From Microbacteriaceae bacterium PS02344 (GTDB taxonomy: Bacteria > Actinomycetota > Actinomycetes > Actinomycetales > Microbacteriaceae): a stretch of 47,128 bases of DNA. The notes below the pieces were generated by a model. It was not told the DNA's origin, searched no databases, and saw only the letters and a program-made list of their open reading frames with translations. The stretch is from the NCBI GenBank assembly GCA_029959905.1, contig JASCNZ010000020.1:1-47128 (forward strand). Direction: 5' to 3'. Positions 28,242 through 36,266 of this stretch are shown here, in pieces. Within the stretch, counting starts at the first letter, position 1. Every line of letters starts with the position of its first letter. The position numbers and the translations under genes are program-made.

Positions 28242-29048
28242 ATGGGAAAGCTCACCCGCCTCCTCGGCATGGCCGCTCAGGCCCTCGACCTCGACGGCTC
28301 CGACCGCGATCGACGCCCCGTTGGGTCACCGCCCGTCGAGCATCGCTCGCCCTCGCCGGCCCCGGGCGCACACCCGCGCGACCCGTACGCGCCGCCGCCC
28401 GCCGCAGGGGCCGGTGAAGGCCGCCGCCGCGGGGCGACGGGAGGGAGCGCCCCCGGTACGGATGCCGACCGAGCGGCGATCGCCCGCTACGACTACCTCC
28501 TGCGCACCGCGGAGCCGCATCAGGTGGAGCAGATCCATCGAGAGGCCTTCGAGCGGCTGACGCCCGCCCAGCGCGCCCAGGTCGAGGAGCGGATGCGCGC
28601 CGAACTACCGCCGCACGAGCGGCCCGTCTCGGCCTCCCCGGCGCACCTGGCCCGGTCCGCCGGGCGCGCAGAGGCCGCGGCCCCCGGCCGCATGCGCGGA
28701 CTGCTCTCGCGAGTGCGCCCTGGTCGCGGGGGTGCGGCCGGACTCGCCGGGGGAGCGGCAATGGGCGTGCTGGGAGCCGTGGCCGGCGGTGCCGTGCTGA
28801 GCTCCGTCGGTGGAACGCTTCTCGAGCAGGCGGCCGGTATGGGCGTGGACTTCACGGCCCTGGCCGAGGGGATCGATCTGGAGGCGCTGGCGGGCGGTTT
28901 CGACGTCGAGGGCATCGCGGGATCCGCGGAGGGTGTGCTCGGTTCCGCCGGTGAGGCGGTGAGCGGCCTCGGTGAGACGGCGAGCGGATGGGGGGAGAAG
29001 CTGGGCGACCTCGGTCTCCCCGACATCCGCGACCTCTTCGGTCGCTGA
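28242..29048 (+). CDS. Conserved hypothetical protein, Gly/Ala-rich C-terminus
   Basis: 268 aa; I do not recognise a characterised family. The order is an N-terminal MGKLTRLLGMAAQALDL, a disordered Pro/Arg-rich segment (about 25-75), then a compact helical part ARYDYLLRTAEPHQ...REAFERLTPAQRAQVEERMRAELPPHE (about 85-130). After these come a short hydrophobic Gly/Ala stretch (about 168-190, possible membrane contact) and a repetitive C-terminus of Gly-, Leu- and Glu-spaced units (GIDLEALAGGFDVEGIAG, then GEAVSGLGETASGWGEKLGDLG). ATG 28242 has GAAGGAACG upstream. I recall that similar proteins in this family of bacteria are sometimes labelled 'cation-transporting ATPase', but no P-type ATPase motif (DKTG) is present. 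Confidence 0.75.
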   Translation: MGKLTRLLGMAAQALDLDGSDRDRRPVGSPPVEHRSPSPAPGAHPRDPYAPPPAAGAGEGRRRGATGGSAPGTDADRAAIARYDYLLRTAEPHQVEQIHREAFERLTPAQRAQVEERMRAELPPHERPVSASPAHLARSAGRAEAAAPGRMRGLLSRVRPGRGGAAGLAGGAAMGVLGAVAGGAVLSSVGGTLLEQAAGMGVDFTALAEGIDLEALAGGFDVEGIAGSAEGVLGSAGEAVSGLGETASGWGEKLGDLGLPDIRDLFGR

Positions 29049-29092
29049 TCGCCCGCGGGGCGGAAGCACACGACGGAGGCGGGCGGGGGGAG

Positions 29093-29165
29093 TGCCCCCG
29101 CTGGGACTCGAACCCAGACTGAAGCGATTTTAAGTCGCCTGCCTCTGCCATTGGGCTACGGGGGC
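29093..29165 (-). tRNA. tRNA with UAA anticodon (Leu), short variable loop
   Basis: 73-nt cloverleaf on the minus strand. It has a 7-bp acceptor GCCCCCG/CGGGGGC, a D-arm with GCC/GGC and loop AATGGCAGA, an anticodon stem GGCGA/TCGCT with loop CTTAAAA (anticodon TAA), a 5-nt variable loop TCAGT, a T-arm CTGGG-TTCGAGT-CCCAG, discriminator A and no encoded CCA. The anticodon, D-loop style and A73 all point to leucine, yet bacterial tRNA-Leu is normally class II with a long variable arm. A TAGGCT box (29180-29175, minus) lies about 10 nt before the 5' end. Confidence 0.88.
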
Positions 29166-29174
29166 CGTTGGCCC

Positions 29175-29180
29175 AGCCTA
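29175..29180 (-). promoter_or_regulatory. -10 box of the tRNA gene
   Basis: Minus-strand TAGGCT, placing the start 2-4 nt before the mature tRNA. Confidence 0.5.
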
Positions 29181-29239
29181 ATGGTGCGCGACGCGTGCGA
29201 TCGGGTGTCGGCACCCGTGACCCCGGGTGTCCGACGCCG

Positions 29240-29245
29240 TAGGGT
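29240..29245 (+). promoter_or_regulatory. Leaderless -10 box
   Basis: TAGGGT, 6 nt, GTG 29252 of the PLP enzyme gene. Confidence 0.55.
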
Positions 29246-29251
29246 GGGGGA

Positions 29252-30493
29252 GTGCTCGACCTCACAGCCGATCTGAGCCCGCGCGCGGCGTCCGTCGCCC
29301 CCGAATGGGATGACCCCGCGCGGTACTGGTCGCGGCTGTCGGCGGCGACAGGCGATCTGCCGGCTCCCGTCGGGGTGATCGACCGCGAGGCACTGCGGCA
29401 CAACGCCCTCGATCTGCTGGTGCGTGCAGGCGGCCTTCCCATCCGGGTGGCGTCGAAGTCGGTGCGCGTGCGGGGAGTGCTCGATGCGGTGCTGGCGCTC
29501 CCCGGCTTCCGCGGCATCCTGGCGTTCACGCTGCGAGAGGCGCTGTGGCTCGCCGAGACTCACGACGACATCGTGCTCGGTTACCCGACCGTCGATCGTG
29601 CGGCGCTCGCCGACCTGGTCGCCGACGATCGTGCGGCACGACGCATCACGCTCATGGTCGACGACCCCGCACACCTCGACCTCATCGACAGCGTCGCCGG
29701 TCCCGGTCGGCGTCCCGAGCTCCGGATCGCGATCGACGTCGACGCCTCGTGGCGCTCGGCGCTCCTCGGGCACATCGGGGTTCGCCGCTCCGCGCTCTTT
29801 ACCGCGGGCGAGGTCGCCGCCTTCGCTCGCGACGTAGTCGCGCGCCAGGGTTTCCGACTCGTCGGCCTCCAGATGTACGACGCGCAGATCGCCGGGCAGG
29901 GTGACGCCGCGGGTCCGGATGCTCCGCTCATCCGCCTCGTGCAGGCGCGATCACGCGAGGAGCTGCGGGAGCGGCGTGCCCTCGTCGTGGCGGCGGTCAC
30001 CGCCGTGGCACCGCTCGAGTTCCTCAACGGCGGCGGCACCGGGTCGCTCGAATTCACCGCGACCGACGAGTCGCTGACCGAGGCGAGCGCCGGCAGCGGC
30101 CTGCTCGGCGGACACCTCTTCGACGGATACCGATCGTTCCGGCCCGCGCCGGCGGCCGCGTTCGCCTTCGACGTGGTGCGGCGCCCGGCTGCCGACATCG
30201 TGACGGTGCTCGGCGGCGGGTGGATCGCCTCCGGGCCCTCCGTCGCGTCACGACAACCCCGGCCGGTCTGGCCGGAAGGACTGCGCACGCTGCCCCGCGA
30301 AGCCGCGGGAGAGGTGCAGACGCCGTTGCAGGGCCCAGGTGCCGTGCGCGTGGGGGTGGGTGACCGCGTCTGGTTCCGGCACGCGAAGAGCGGGGAGCCC
30401 GCCGAACGCATCGACCGGTACCACGTCGTCTCGGGTCACGAGGTCGTCGACGAGCTGCCGACGTACCGCGGCGAGGGGAAGGCGTTCCTGTGA
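29252..30493 (+). CDS. D-threonine-aldolase/alanine-racemase-like PLP enzyme
   Basis: 413-aa fold-type III PLP enzyme (alanine racemase N-terminal barrel plus D-serine-dehydratase-like C-terminal domain), the group often named amino acid deaminase/aldolase. The PLP Lys is in PIRVASKSVRVRGVL (near residue 72). EFLNGGGTGSLEFTA (near 252) is the phosphate-binding glycine loop. VWFRHAKSGEPAERIDRYHVV (near 373) is the C-terminal metal-binding stretch. It probably acts on a D-amino or beta-hydroxy amino acid; the substrate is unknown. GTG 29252 is leaderless. Its stop overlaps the start of the oxidase gene (GTGA), which suggests linked functions. Confidence 0.85.
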   Translation: MLDLTADLSPRAASVAPEWDDPARYWSRLSAATGDLPAPVGVIDREALRHNALDLLVRAGGLPIRVASKSVRVRGVLDAVLALPGFRGILAFTLREALWLAETHDDIVLGYPTVDRAALADLVADDRAARRITLMVDDPAHLDLIDSVAGPGRRPELRIAIDVDASWRSALLGHIGVRRSALFTAGEVAAFARDVVARQGFRLVGLQMYDAQIAGQGDAAGPDAPLIRLVQARSREELRERRALVVAAVTAVAPLEFLNGGGTGSLEFTATDESLTEASAGSGLLGGHLFDGYRSFRPAPAAAFAFDVVRRPAADIVTVLGGGWIASGPSVASRQPRPVWPEGLRTLPREAAGEVQTPLQGPGAVRVGVGDRVWFRHAKSGEPAERIDRYHVVSGHEVVDELPTYRGEGKAFL

Positions 30494-31803
30494 CGCGCAT
30501 CGGGGGAAGCTGGCAGAACTGGGCACGGTCGGCGTCGGTGCGTCCGTTGCGGGTCGAGCGGCCGCGCACACGCGAGGGCGTGCAGCGCGCGGTGCAGGCG
30601 GCCGCGGCGCGGGGCCTGCCCCTGAAGGCGGTCGGCGCCGGGCACAGTTTCACCGGCATCGCGATCGCCCCCGGCGTGCTCCTCGAACTCGACGACCTGC
30701 AGGGGGTGGTCGACGCCGATGCGGGGAACGGCCGCGTGACCCTGTTGGCAGGTACCCGGCTCCATCGCATCCCGGCCCTGCTCGCCCCGTACGGCCTCGC
30801 GATGGAGAACCTCGGCGATATCGACCGGCAGTCCATCGCCGGGGCGATCTCCACCGGCACCCACGGCACGGGGGCACGGTTCGGAGGCCTCGCGACGCAG
30901 GTGGTGGGCGTGACTCTGGTGACCGCATCGGGGGAGATGCTGCGGATCGACGAACAACACGACGCCGAGCTGCTGCCCGCGGTGGCCCTCGGCCTCGGCG
31001 CCCTCGGCATCCTGGTGGACGTGACCCTGCAGTGCGTTCCCTCCTTCGTGCTCGATGCCGTCGACCAGCCCCTCCCTCTCGACGAGGTGCTCGACACGCT
31101 CGACGTCCGGGTGTCGGACAACGACCACTTCGAGTTCTACTGGTTCCCGCACACCGACGTCGCCCTCACCAAGCAGCAGACGCGCCTCCCGGAATCCGCC
31201 CCCCGCTCGCCGCTGCCGGCTGTGGGGCGGTGGATCGACGAGTCGCTGCTGTCGAACGGGGTCTACCGGGCGGTCTGCGCGGCGGGACGGATCGCACCCG
31301 CGGTCACCCCGCCGTTCAGCCGCCTCGCGGTGAAACTCACGGGTGACCGCGCGTACACCGATCTCTCGCATCGGGTGCTCACGCAGCGTCGCACCGTGCG
31401 CTTCCGCGAGATGGAGTACGCGTTGCCGGCCGGCGAAGTCGTCTCGGCGTTCCGTGAGGTGCAGGACCTGATCCGACGTCGCGGGTGGCGCATCGAGTTC
31501 CCGATCGAGGTGCGCTTCACGGCCGCCGATGACCGTTGGCTCTCGACCGCGCACGACCGCGACACCGGGTACATCGCGGTGCATCGGTACTGGCGTGCCG
31601 ACCCGACCGAGTACTTCGGGGCAGTGGAGCGCATCATGCGGTCGCACGGCGGCAGGCCCCACTGGGGCAAGCTGCACACCCTGGACGCTGCGGAGCTGCG
31701 CGAGGTGTATCCGCGGTTCGACGACTTCCTCGCGGTGCGCGAGAGGCTCGATCCCTCGCGGATGTTCCGCAATGCGTATCTCGATCGCGTGCTCGGTGCG
31801 TGA
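30490..31803 (+). CDS. FAD-linked aldonolactone oxidase (D-arabinono-1,4-lactone oxidase family)
   Basis: 437-aa VAO/PCMH-family flavoenzyme. The FAD domain shows LPLKAVGAGHSFTGIAIA, in which the His of GHS is the usual covalent-flavin site of the ALO/GULO group, and AGAISTGTHGTGARFGG. The C-terminal ALO domain ends with HGGRPHWGKLHTLDAAEL and LDPSRMFRNAYLDRVLG. These enzymes oxidise sugar lactones or alditols with O2. The true substrate in actinobacteria is often uncertain. GTG 30490 overlaps the preceding PLP enzyme by 4 nt, so they are co-translated. A 13-bp hairpin follows. Confidence 0.92.
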   Translation: MTRIGGSWQNWARSASVRPLRVERPRTREGVQRAVQAAAARGLPLKAVGAGHSFTGIAIAPGVLLELDDLQGVVDADAGNGRVTLLAGTRLHRIPALLAPYGLAMENLGDIDRQSIAGAISTGTHGTGARFGGLATQVVGVTLVTASGEMLRIDEQHDAELLPAVALGLGALGILVDVTLQCVPSFVLDAVDQPLPLDEVLDTLDVRVSDNDHFEFYWFPHTDVALTKQQTRLPESAPRSPLPAVGRWIDESLLSNGVYRAVCAAGRIAPAVTPPFSRLAVKLTGDRAYTDLSHRVLTQRRTVRFREMEYALPAGEVVSAFREVQDLIRRRGWRIEFPIEVRFTAADDRWLSTAHDRDTGYIAVHRYWRADPTEYFGAVERIMRSHGGRPHWGKLHTLDAAELREVYPRFDDFLAVRERLDPSRMFRNAYLDRVLGA

Positions 31804-31819
31804 CGATGCCTCCGGCTGC

Positions 31820-31850
31820 GCTCCTGCACGCCCAGTCGGCGTGCAGGAGC
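31820..31850 (+). terminator. Hairpin terminator after the oxidase
   Basis: GCTCCTGCACGCC (31820-31832) and GGCGTGCAGGAGC (31838-31850) form a perfect 13-bp stem with a 5-nt loop, just upstream of the lemA promoter. Confidence 0.8.
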
Positions 31851-31856
31851 GGTGGA

Positions 31857-31862
31857 TAGGAT
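31857..31862 (+). promoter_or_regulatory. -10 box of lemA
   Basis: TAGGAT; transcription would begin near 31869 and the 24-nt leader contains GAGGAAGGG. Confidence 0.55.
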
Positions 31863-31892
31863 GAGAAAAACACGAGGAAGGGTGGGCCTCTG

Positions 31893-32459
31893 ATGGAATG
31901 GCTCGTGCCGGTACTGATCATCGTCGGTGTGATCCTGCTTCTCGGGATCTACCTGTGGGCGACCTACAACTCCCTCGTGCAGTTGAACGTCCGCGTCGAT
32001 GAGGCATGGAGCGGCATCACGGTCCAGCTCAAGCGGCGTGCCGACCTCATCCCGAACCTCATCGAGACGGTCAAGGGATACGCGTCGCATGAGAAGGCGG
32101 TGTTCGAGAACGTCACCCGTGCCCGTGCGGAGACGCTTTCTGCGGGCGGCCCCGGTGCGGCCGGGATCGCCGAGGGGCACCTGCAGCAGGCCCTGCGAAG
32201 CCTTTTCGCGGTCGCGGAGGCGTACCCGCAGCTGCAGGCTTCGACGAACTTCCTGCAGCTGCAGCAGTCGCTGGTCGACACCGAGGACAAGATCCAGGCC
32301 GCCCGCCGGTTCTACAACGGCGGCGTGCGCGAGCTCAACACCAAGATCAAGGTGTTCCCCAACAATCTCTTCGCGAAGGGCCTCGGGTTCACCGAGCGCG
32401 AGTTCTTCGAGGTCGCCGACAGCGGCGCCATCTCCGAGCCCCCGCGCGTCCAGTTCTGA
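31893..32459 (+). CDS. lemA: LemA family protein
   Basis: 188-aa membrane protein with an N-terminal helix (residues 4-24, outside-facing remainder). The LemA signature is NSLVQLNVRVDEAWSGITVQLKRRADLIPNLIETVKGYASHEKAVFENVTRAR (about 27-80), then LQASTNFLQLQQSLVDTEDKIQAARRFYNGGVRELN and FPNNLFAKGLGF. The rod-like helical domain is of unknown function. LemA genes often precede an HtpX protease or a TPM-domain gene; here it stands alone. The stop is followed by a weak GCCCG/CGGGC hairpin (32464-32482) and the convergent repair gene. Confidence 0.93.
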   Translation: MEWLVPVLIIVGVILLLGIYLWATYNSLVQLNVRVDEAWSGITVQLKRRADLIPNLIETVKGYASHEKAVFENVTRARAETLSAGGPGAAGIAEGHLQQALRSLFAVAEAYPQLQASTNFLQLQQSLVDTEDKIQAARRFYNGGVRELNTKIKVFPNNLFAKGLGFTEREFFEVADSGAISEPPRVQF

Positions 32460-32491
32460 GGCAGCCCGTCCGGCGGCCGGGCGCCCTCGCG

Positions 32492-33748
32492 TCAGTGAGA
32501 TAGTTCGCGTGGATGCACGTGCCGAAGCACTGTGCGCCCGCCGGCTCCGAGAGCGCCGCGCACGGCATCGGAGGCGTCGCCCCACCCCGAGACCGAGACG
32601 TGCTCGAGCCCCTGCCAGGTCGCCGCGCGGACGATCTCGATCGCGATGCTCTCGGCGTCGTCACGGTGCCCCTGCGGCTCCCACCACGCCGACTGCACCT
32701 GCAGGGTCGATGAGGCGCGATCGGCCCGTAGGTCGATGCGCGCGGCGATGCGGTCGCCCACGAGCACGGGCAGGGAGTAGTAGCCGTACCGTCGCTTGTG
32801 CGCGGGCACGTAGATCTCGATGCGGTAGTCGAGGTCGAACGCCCGCAGCGCGCGGTCGCGGAACCACACCACGGGATCGAACGGCGTCAGCAGTGCGGCG
32901 GTGCGCACCGATCTCGGCACGACAGCGTCGCGGTGCCGCCACGCGGCGAGCGGACGCCCCCCGCGCTCCCAGCCGCGCACGTGCGCGGGAACGATCTCGC
33001 CGGTGTCGACCAGGTCGGCCAGTGCCGCGGTGATCGACGGCCGATCGCGGATGCGGTAGTAGTCGGCGAGATCCGAGGCCGTGGCGATGCCCGAGGAGCG
33101 AGCCGCGCGACGGATCAGCTCCCGGATCGCGTCCTGCCGGGGCACCACCCGCTCGCGCAGCGCTGCAGGAATCACCTGCTCGGCGAGCGCGTAGATGCGC
33201 TCGAAACCGCGGCGGCCGCTGATCGCCACGTCGCCCGTGCGCCAGAGATGTTCGAGCGCGAGCTTCGCGTCGTCCCAGTCCCACCACGAGCCCCTTTCCC
33301 GTGGCGCGTCGTCGCGCAGATCGACGGGGCGGAGAGGGCCGCGGGCAGCGAGTTCGTCGCGTATCCAGTCGAGCGTGCGCCGGTTCGCCGTCGCCCACGA
33401 GTCGGGCTTCTCCCACCGGCGTCGGTAGTCGTCCATGCGGAAGCGCCACAGGGGCCAGTCGTCGACCGGGACGAACGTCGCCTCGTGGGCGAGGTACTCG
33501 ATGTAGTGCGTCGTGCGGGTGTGGAACATCCGGTCGAGCAACGCGGGGTCGTAGGCGCCCAGCCGTGAGAACAGCGGCATGTAGTGCGATCGCGCGAAGA
33601 CGTTGACCGAGTCGATCTGCAGCACGCCCAGGCGGTCCATCACCCGGTGCACGTGGCGGGGCGCGACCGCGGCGGGTCGTGCGCGAGTGAAGCCCTGGGC
33701 CGCGAGGGCCATCCGGCGGGCCTGCGCGGCGCTGTACGTCTCGGTCAC
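32492..33748 (-). CDS. YcaQ-type (AlkX) winged-helix DNA repair glycosylase
   Basis: 418-aa protein of the HTH_42/YcaQ family, winged-helix proteins that unhook interstrand DNA crosslinks and alkylated bases. It begins TETYSAAQARRMALAAQGF and has the family catalytic-loop region LGVLQIDSVNVFARSHYMPLFSRLGAYD (near residue 40; the Q-x-D motif is QID). It then has HEATFVPVDDWPLWRFRM and, later, LLTPFDPVVWFRDRALRAFDLDYRIEIYVPAHKRRYGYYSLPVLVGDRIAARIDLRAD. I chose GTG 33748 because TACGCT lies 7 nt upstream; ATG 33778 would sit upstream of that promoter. Confidence 0.9.
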   Translation of the reverse strand: MTETYSAAQARRMALAAQGFTRARPAAVAPRHVHRVMDRLGVLQIDSVNVFARSHYMPLFSRLGAYDPALLDRMFHTRTTHYIEYLAHEATFVPVDDWPLWRFRMDDYRRRWEKPDSWATANRRTLDWIRDELAARGPLRPVDLRDDAPRERGSWWDWDDAKLALEHLWRTGDVAISGRRGFERIYALAEQVIPAALRERVVPRQDAIRELIRRAARSSGIATASDLADYYRIRDRPSITAALADLVDTGEIVPAHVRGWERGGRPLAAWRHRDAVVPRSVRTAALLTPFDPVVWFRDRALRAFDLDYRIEIYVPAHKRRYGYYSLPVLVGDRIAARIDLRADRASSTLQVQSAWWEPQGHRDDAESIAIEIVRAATWQGLEHVSVSGWGDASDAVRGALGAGGRTVLRHVHPRELSH

Positions 33749-33755
33749 GGGGGCC

Positions 33756-33761
33756 AGCGTA
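33756..33761 (-). promoter_or_regulatory. Leaderless -10 box of the YcaQ-type gene
   Basis: Minus-strand TACGCT, 7 nt, GTG. Confidence 0.45.
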
Positions 33762-33822
33762 GCGGGGGCCGCCGACATCGCCGTCGGCGGAAAGATGCAC
33801 GTGGCGGCATACGGGTGCGCCG

Positions 33823-33828
33823 TAGACT
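33823..33828 (+). promoter_or_regulatory. Leaderless -10 box of the AI-2E-family gene
   Basis: TAGACT, 6 nt, ATG 33835. Confidence 0.55.
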
Positions 33829-33834
33829 TGGGCG

Positions 33835-35031
33835 ATGAGCGACGACCAGCGACCGCGGTGGAGAGATCTGCTCCGCCCGCGCCCGGTGAGTACCGATCGC
33901 ACGGTGACCACTGAGGCCGATGACCGCATCCCGCTGCCGCTGCGCGTGACGGCCGGGTACGCCTGGCGTCTGCTGCTGATCGCCGCCGTGGTGGCCGGGT
34001 TCATCTGGGTCGTCATCGAGCTCAAGCTGCTCGTGATCCCCCTGCTCGTCGGCATCCTCATCACCGCGCTGCTCTGGCCCGCGTTCGGGTGGATGATCCG
34101 CCACCGCGTGCCCCGCTGGCTCGCCGTCGCCGTCTCGATCCTCGGCACGATCGCGATCGTCACCACGCTGCTCTGGCTCGTCGTCTGGCAGATCCGCGCG
34201 CAGCTCCCCGACGTGCAGGAGCGCACCGGGGCGGCGGTCGAGCAGTTCCGCCAGTTCCTCCTCGACGGTCCGCTGCACCTCTCCGAGGCGCAGATCCAGG
34301 GCTACATCGACCAGGGCTTCGCACTCGTCAACGAGCAGGCGCAGCTCGTGCTCAACGGCGCCCTCGCGGTCGGCACCACCGCGGCGCATGTCGTCACCGG
34401 AGCCGTGCTGTCGCTCTTCATCCTCATCTGCCTCCTGGCCGACGGCGCCGGGATCTGGCGATGGACTCTGCGACTCTTCCCGAAGGCGGCCCGCCCGGCG
34501 GCCGACGGCGCGGCCCGTAACGGCTGGGCGACGATCGTGAACTATGCGCGCACCCAGTTGCTCGTCGCGGCGATCGACGCCGTGGGCATCGGCGTCGGCG
34601 CGGCTCTGCTCGGTGTACCTCTCGCCCTCCCGGTCGCGGTCCTGGTCTTCCTCGGCTCATTCGTGCCGATCGTCGGTGCCGTGGTCACCGGCGCGATCGC
34701 CGTGCTGCTCGCCCTGGTCTACAACGGCCCGTGGATCGCGTTGGCCATGCTCGCGGTCGTGCTCGGCGTCCAGCAGCTCGAGGGCCACGTCCTGCAGCCG
34801 ATCCTCATGGGCTCCGCCGTCAAGGTGCATCCACTCGCGGTCGTGCTCGTCGTGGCCGGCGGATCGATGATCGGCGGCATCCCGGGCGCACTGTTCGCCG
34901 TGCCGCTCGCGGCGTTCGTGAACGTCGTGGCCGTGACCATCAGCTCGGGTTCGTGGCGCACCGGCGCGCCCCCCGACGCCGACTTGATCTGGAGCACCGT
35001 ACCGCGCCAGCCCCGACGGAGGAATCGATGA
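33835..35031 (+). CDS. AI-2E family transporter
   Basis: 398-aa polytopic membrane protein of the AI-2E (PerM/TqsA) family. Paired hydrophobic segments run about residues 44-62 and 64-85, another near 98-120, then a soluble helical segment (QLPDVQERTGAAVEQFRQFLLD). The conserved C-terminal half follows, with LGVPLALPVAVLVFLGSFVPIVGAVVTG and LEGHVLQPILMGSAVKVHPLAVVLVV. Despite the name, most members are not shown to export AI-2; some are ion antiporters. The stop overlaps the start of ilvA by 4 nt (ATGA), so the two are translationally coupled, raising the possibility of an amino-acid-linked export role (inference). Confidence 0.92.
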   Translation: MSDDQRPRWRDLLRPRPVSTDRTVTTEADDRIPLPLRVTAGYAWRLLLIAAVVAGFIWVVIELKLLVIPLLVGILITALLWPAFGWMIRHRVPRWLAVAVSILGTIAIVTTLLWLVVWQIRAQLPDVQERTGAAVEQFRQFLLDGPLHLSEAQIQGYIDQGFALVNEQAQLVLNGALAVGTTAAHVVTGAVLSLFILICLLADGAGIWRWTLRLFPKAARPAADGAARNGWATIVNYARTQLLVAAIDAVGIGVGAALLGVPLALPVAVLVFLGSFVPIVGAVVTGAIAVLLALVYNGPWIALAMLAVVLGVQQLEGHVLQPILMGSAVKVHPLAVVLVVAGGSMIGGIPGALFAVPLAAFVNVVAVTISSGSWRTGAPPDADLIWSTVPRQPRRRNR

Positions 35032-36257
35032 CCGCAGTCCCCAGCCTGACCGAGTTCGAGCACGCTGCTCAGAGTCTGGCTGAGGTGATCTCGCACACGC
35101 CGACGCTGCCGTCGCGGGCGCTCTCCGACATCCTGGGCGCGCCCGTGCTGCTGAAGATGGAGAACCTGCAGCGCACCGGATCGTTCAAGATCCGCGGCGC
35201 CGCCTATCGCCTGTCGAAACTCAGCGCCTCCGAGCGTGCGCGCGGAGTCGTCGCGGCCTCCGCCGGCAACCACGCGCAGGGCGTCGCCCTCGCCGCGCAG
35301 TCGCTCGGCATCCCGGCGACGATCTTCATGCCCCTCGGCGTGCCGGTGCCCAAGCTCCTGGCCACCCGCGGCTACGGCGCCGAGGTCGTGCTCGAGGGGG
35401 AGACGGTCGCCACCTCGCTGCGTCTCGCCGCCGAGTTCGCGGAGCGCACCGGAGCGGTGCTCATCCCGCCGTTCGACCATCGCGACGTCGTGATCGGTCA
35501 GGGCACCCTCGGGCTCGAACTGCTCGACGACGCCCCCGACGTCGAGACCATCGTGCTGAGCATCGGCGGGGGAGGCCTGATCGCCGGCGTCGCCGCCGCC
35601 GTCAAGGCCCGCGCCGCCGAGCGCGGTCGAAATGTGCGGATCGTCGGGGTGCAGGCCGAGAACGCCGCCGCCGTGCCGCCGTCGCTCGTCGCGGGGAGCC
35701 CGGTCGACATCGAGACGCGGCCGACCATCGCCGACGGCATCCTCGTGGCCCGTCCGGGCGCGATCCCGTTCGACATCATCAAGGATCTCGTCGACGAGGT
35801 CGTCACCGTGTCGGACGACGACCTCGCGCGCGCCATGCTGATCCTGCTCGAGCAGGCGAAGGTCGTCGTCGAACCGGCCGGCGCGGCCGGGGTCGCGGCC
35901 ATCCTGGCGGGCAAGATCCAGGCGACGGGTACGACTATGGCCGTGCTGTCCGGCGGCAACATCGACCCCCTGCTCCTGCAGCGCGTCGTCTCGCACGGGC
36001 TCGCCGCGTCCGGGCGCTACCTCACGGTGCGCATCCCCCTGCCCGACCGCCCGGGGCAGCTCGCCCGAGTGTCCGAGCTCATCGCCGAGGCGGGCGCGAA
36101 CGTCATCGAGGCCATGCACACGCGCCACGGGCACGGCCTGCAGATCAGCGACGTCATCCTCGAGCTCAGCGTCGAGACACGGGGTCCCGAGCACTCCGCG
36201 CTCACGCTCGACACGCTGCGCCGCGAGGGCTTCGCCCCCATCGTGGTCGCGGACTGA
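35028..36257 (+). CDS. ilvA: Threonine ammonia-lyase with ACT domain
   Basis: PLP-dependent threonine dehydratase (threonine to 2-oxobutyrate and ammonia), 409 aa. The PLP Lys is in TGSFKIRGAAYRL (near residue 58), the Asn loop in SAGNHAQGVALAAQ, the phosphate cup in LSIGGGGLIAGVAAAVK (near 185) and the pyridine-contact loop in LSGGNIDP. A single C-terminal ACT domain (LTVRIPLPDRPGQLARVSELIAEAGANVIE, about 335-405) makes it the roughly 400-aa type with one ACT rather than the long biosynthetic enzyme with two; it could be biosynthetic or catabolic. GGAGGA ends 4 nt before ATG 35028, which overlaps the transporter gene. Confidence 0.93.
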   Translation: MTAVPSLTEFEHAAQSLAEVISHTPTLPSRALSDILGAPVLLKMENLQRTGSFKIRGAAYRLSKLSASERARGVVAASAGNHAQGVALAAQSLGIPATIFMPLGVPVPKLLATRGYGAEVVLEGETVATSLRLAAEFAERTGAVLIPPFDHRDVVIGQGTLGLELLDDAPDVETIVLSIGGGGLIAGVAAAVKARAAERGRNVRIVGVQAENAAAVPPSLVAGSPVDIETRPTIADGILVARPGAIPFDIIKDLVDEVVTVSDDDLARAMLILLEQAKVVVEPAGAAGVAAILAGKIQATGTTMAVLSGGNIDPLLLQRVVSHGLAASGRYLTVRIPLPDRPGQLARVSELIAEAGANVIEAMHTRHGHGLQISDVILELSVETRGPEHSALTLDTLRREGFAPIVVAD

Positions 36258-36266
36258 GCCGCGCAT

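Noticed and set aside
28242..29048. Cation-transporting ATPase label for the Gly/Ala-rich protein
   Set aside because: No DKTG phosphorylation motif, no P-loop and no set of transmembrane helices; only one weak hydrophobic Gly/Ala stretch.
29093..29165. tRNA pseudogene or integration-site fragment
   Set aside because: All stems pair, conserved T-loop and discriminator are present, and no integrase, duplicated tRNA 3' end or foreign genes lie nearby.
33835..35031. Quorum-sensing AI-2 exporter
   Set aside because: The family name is historic; no LuxS or Lsr genes are in the window and members have other transport roles.
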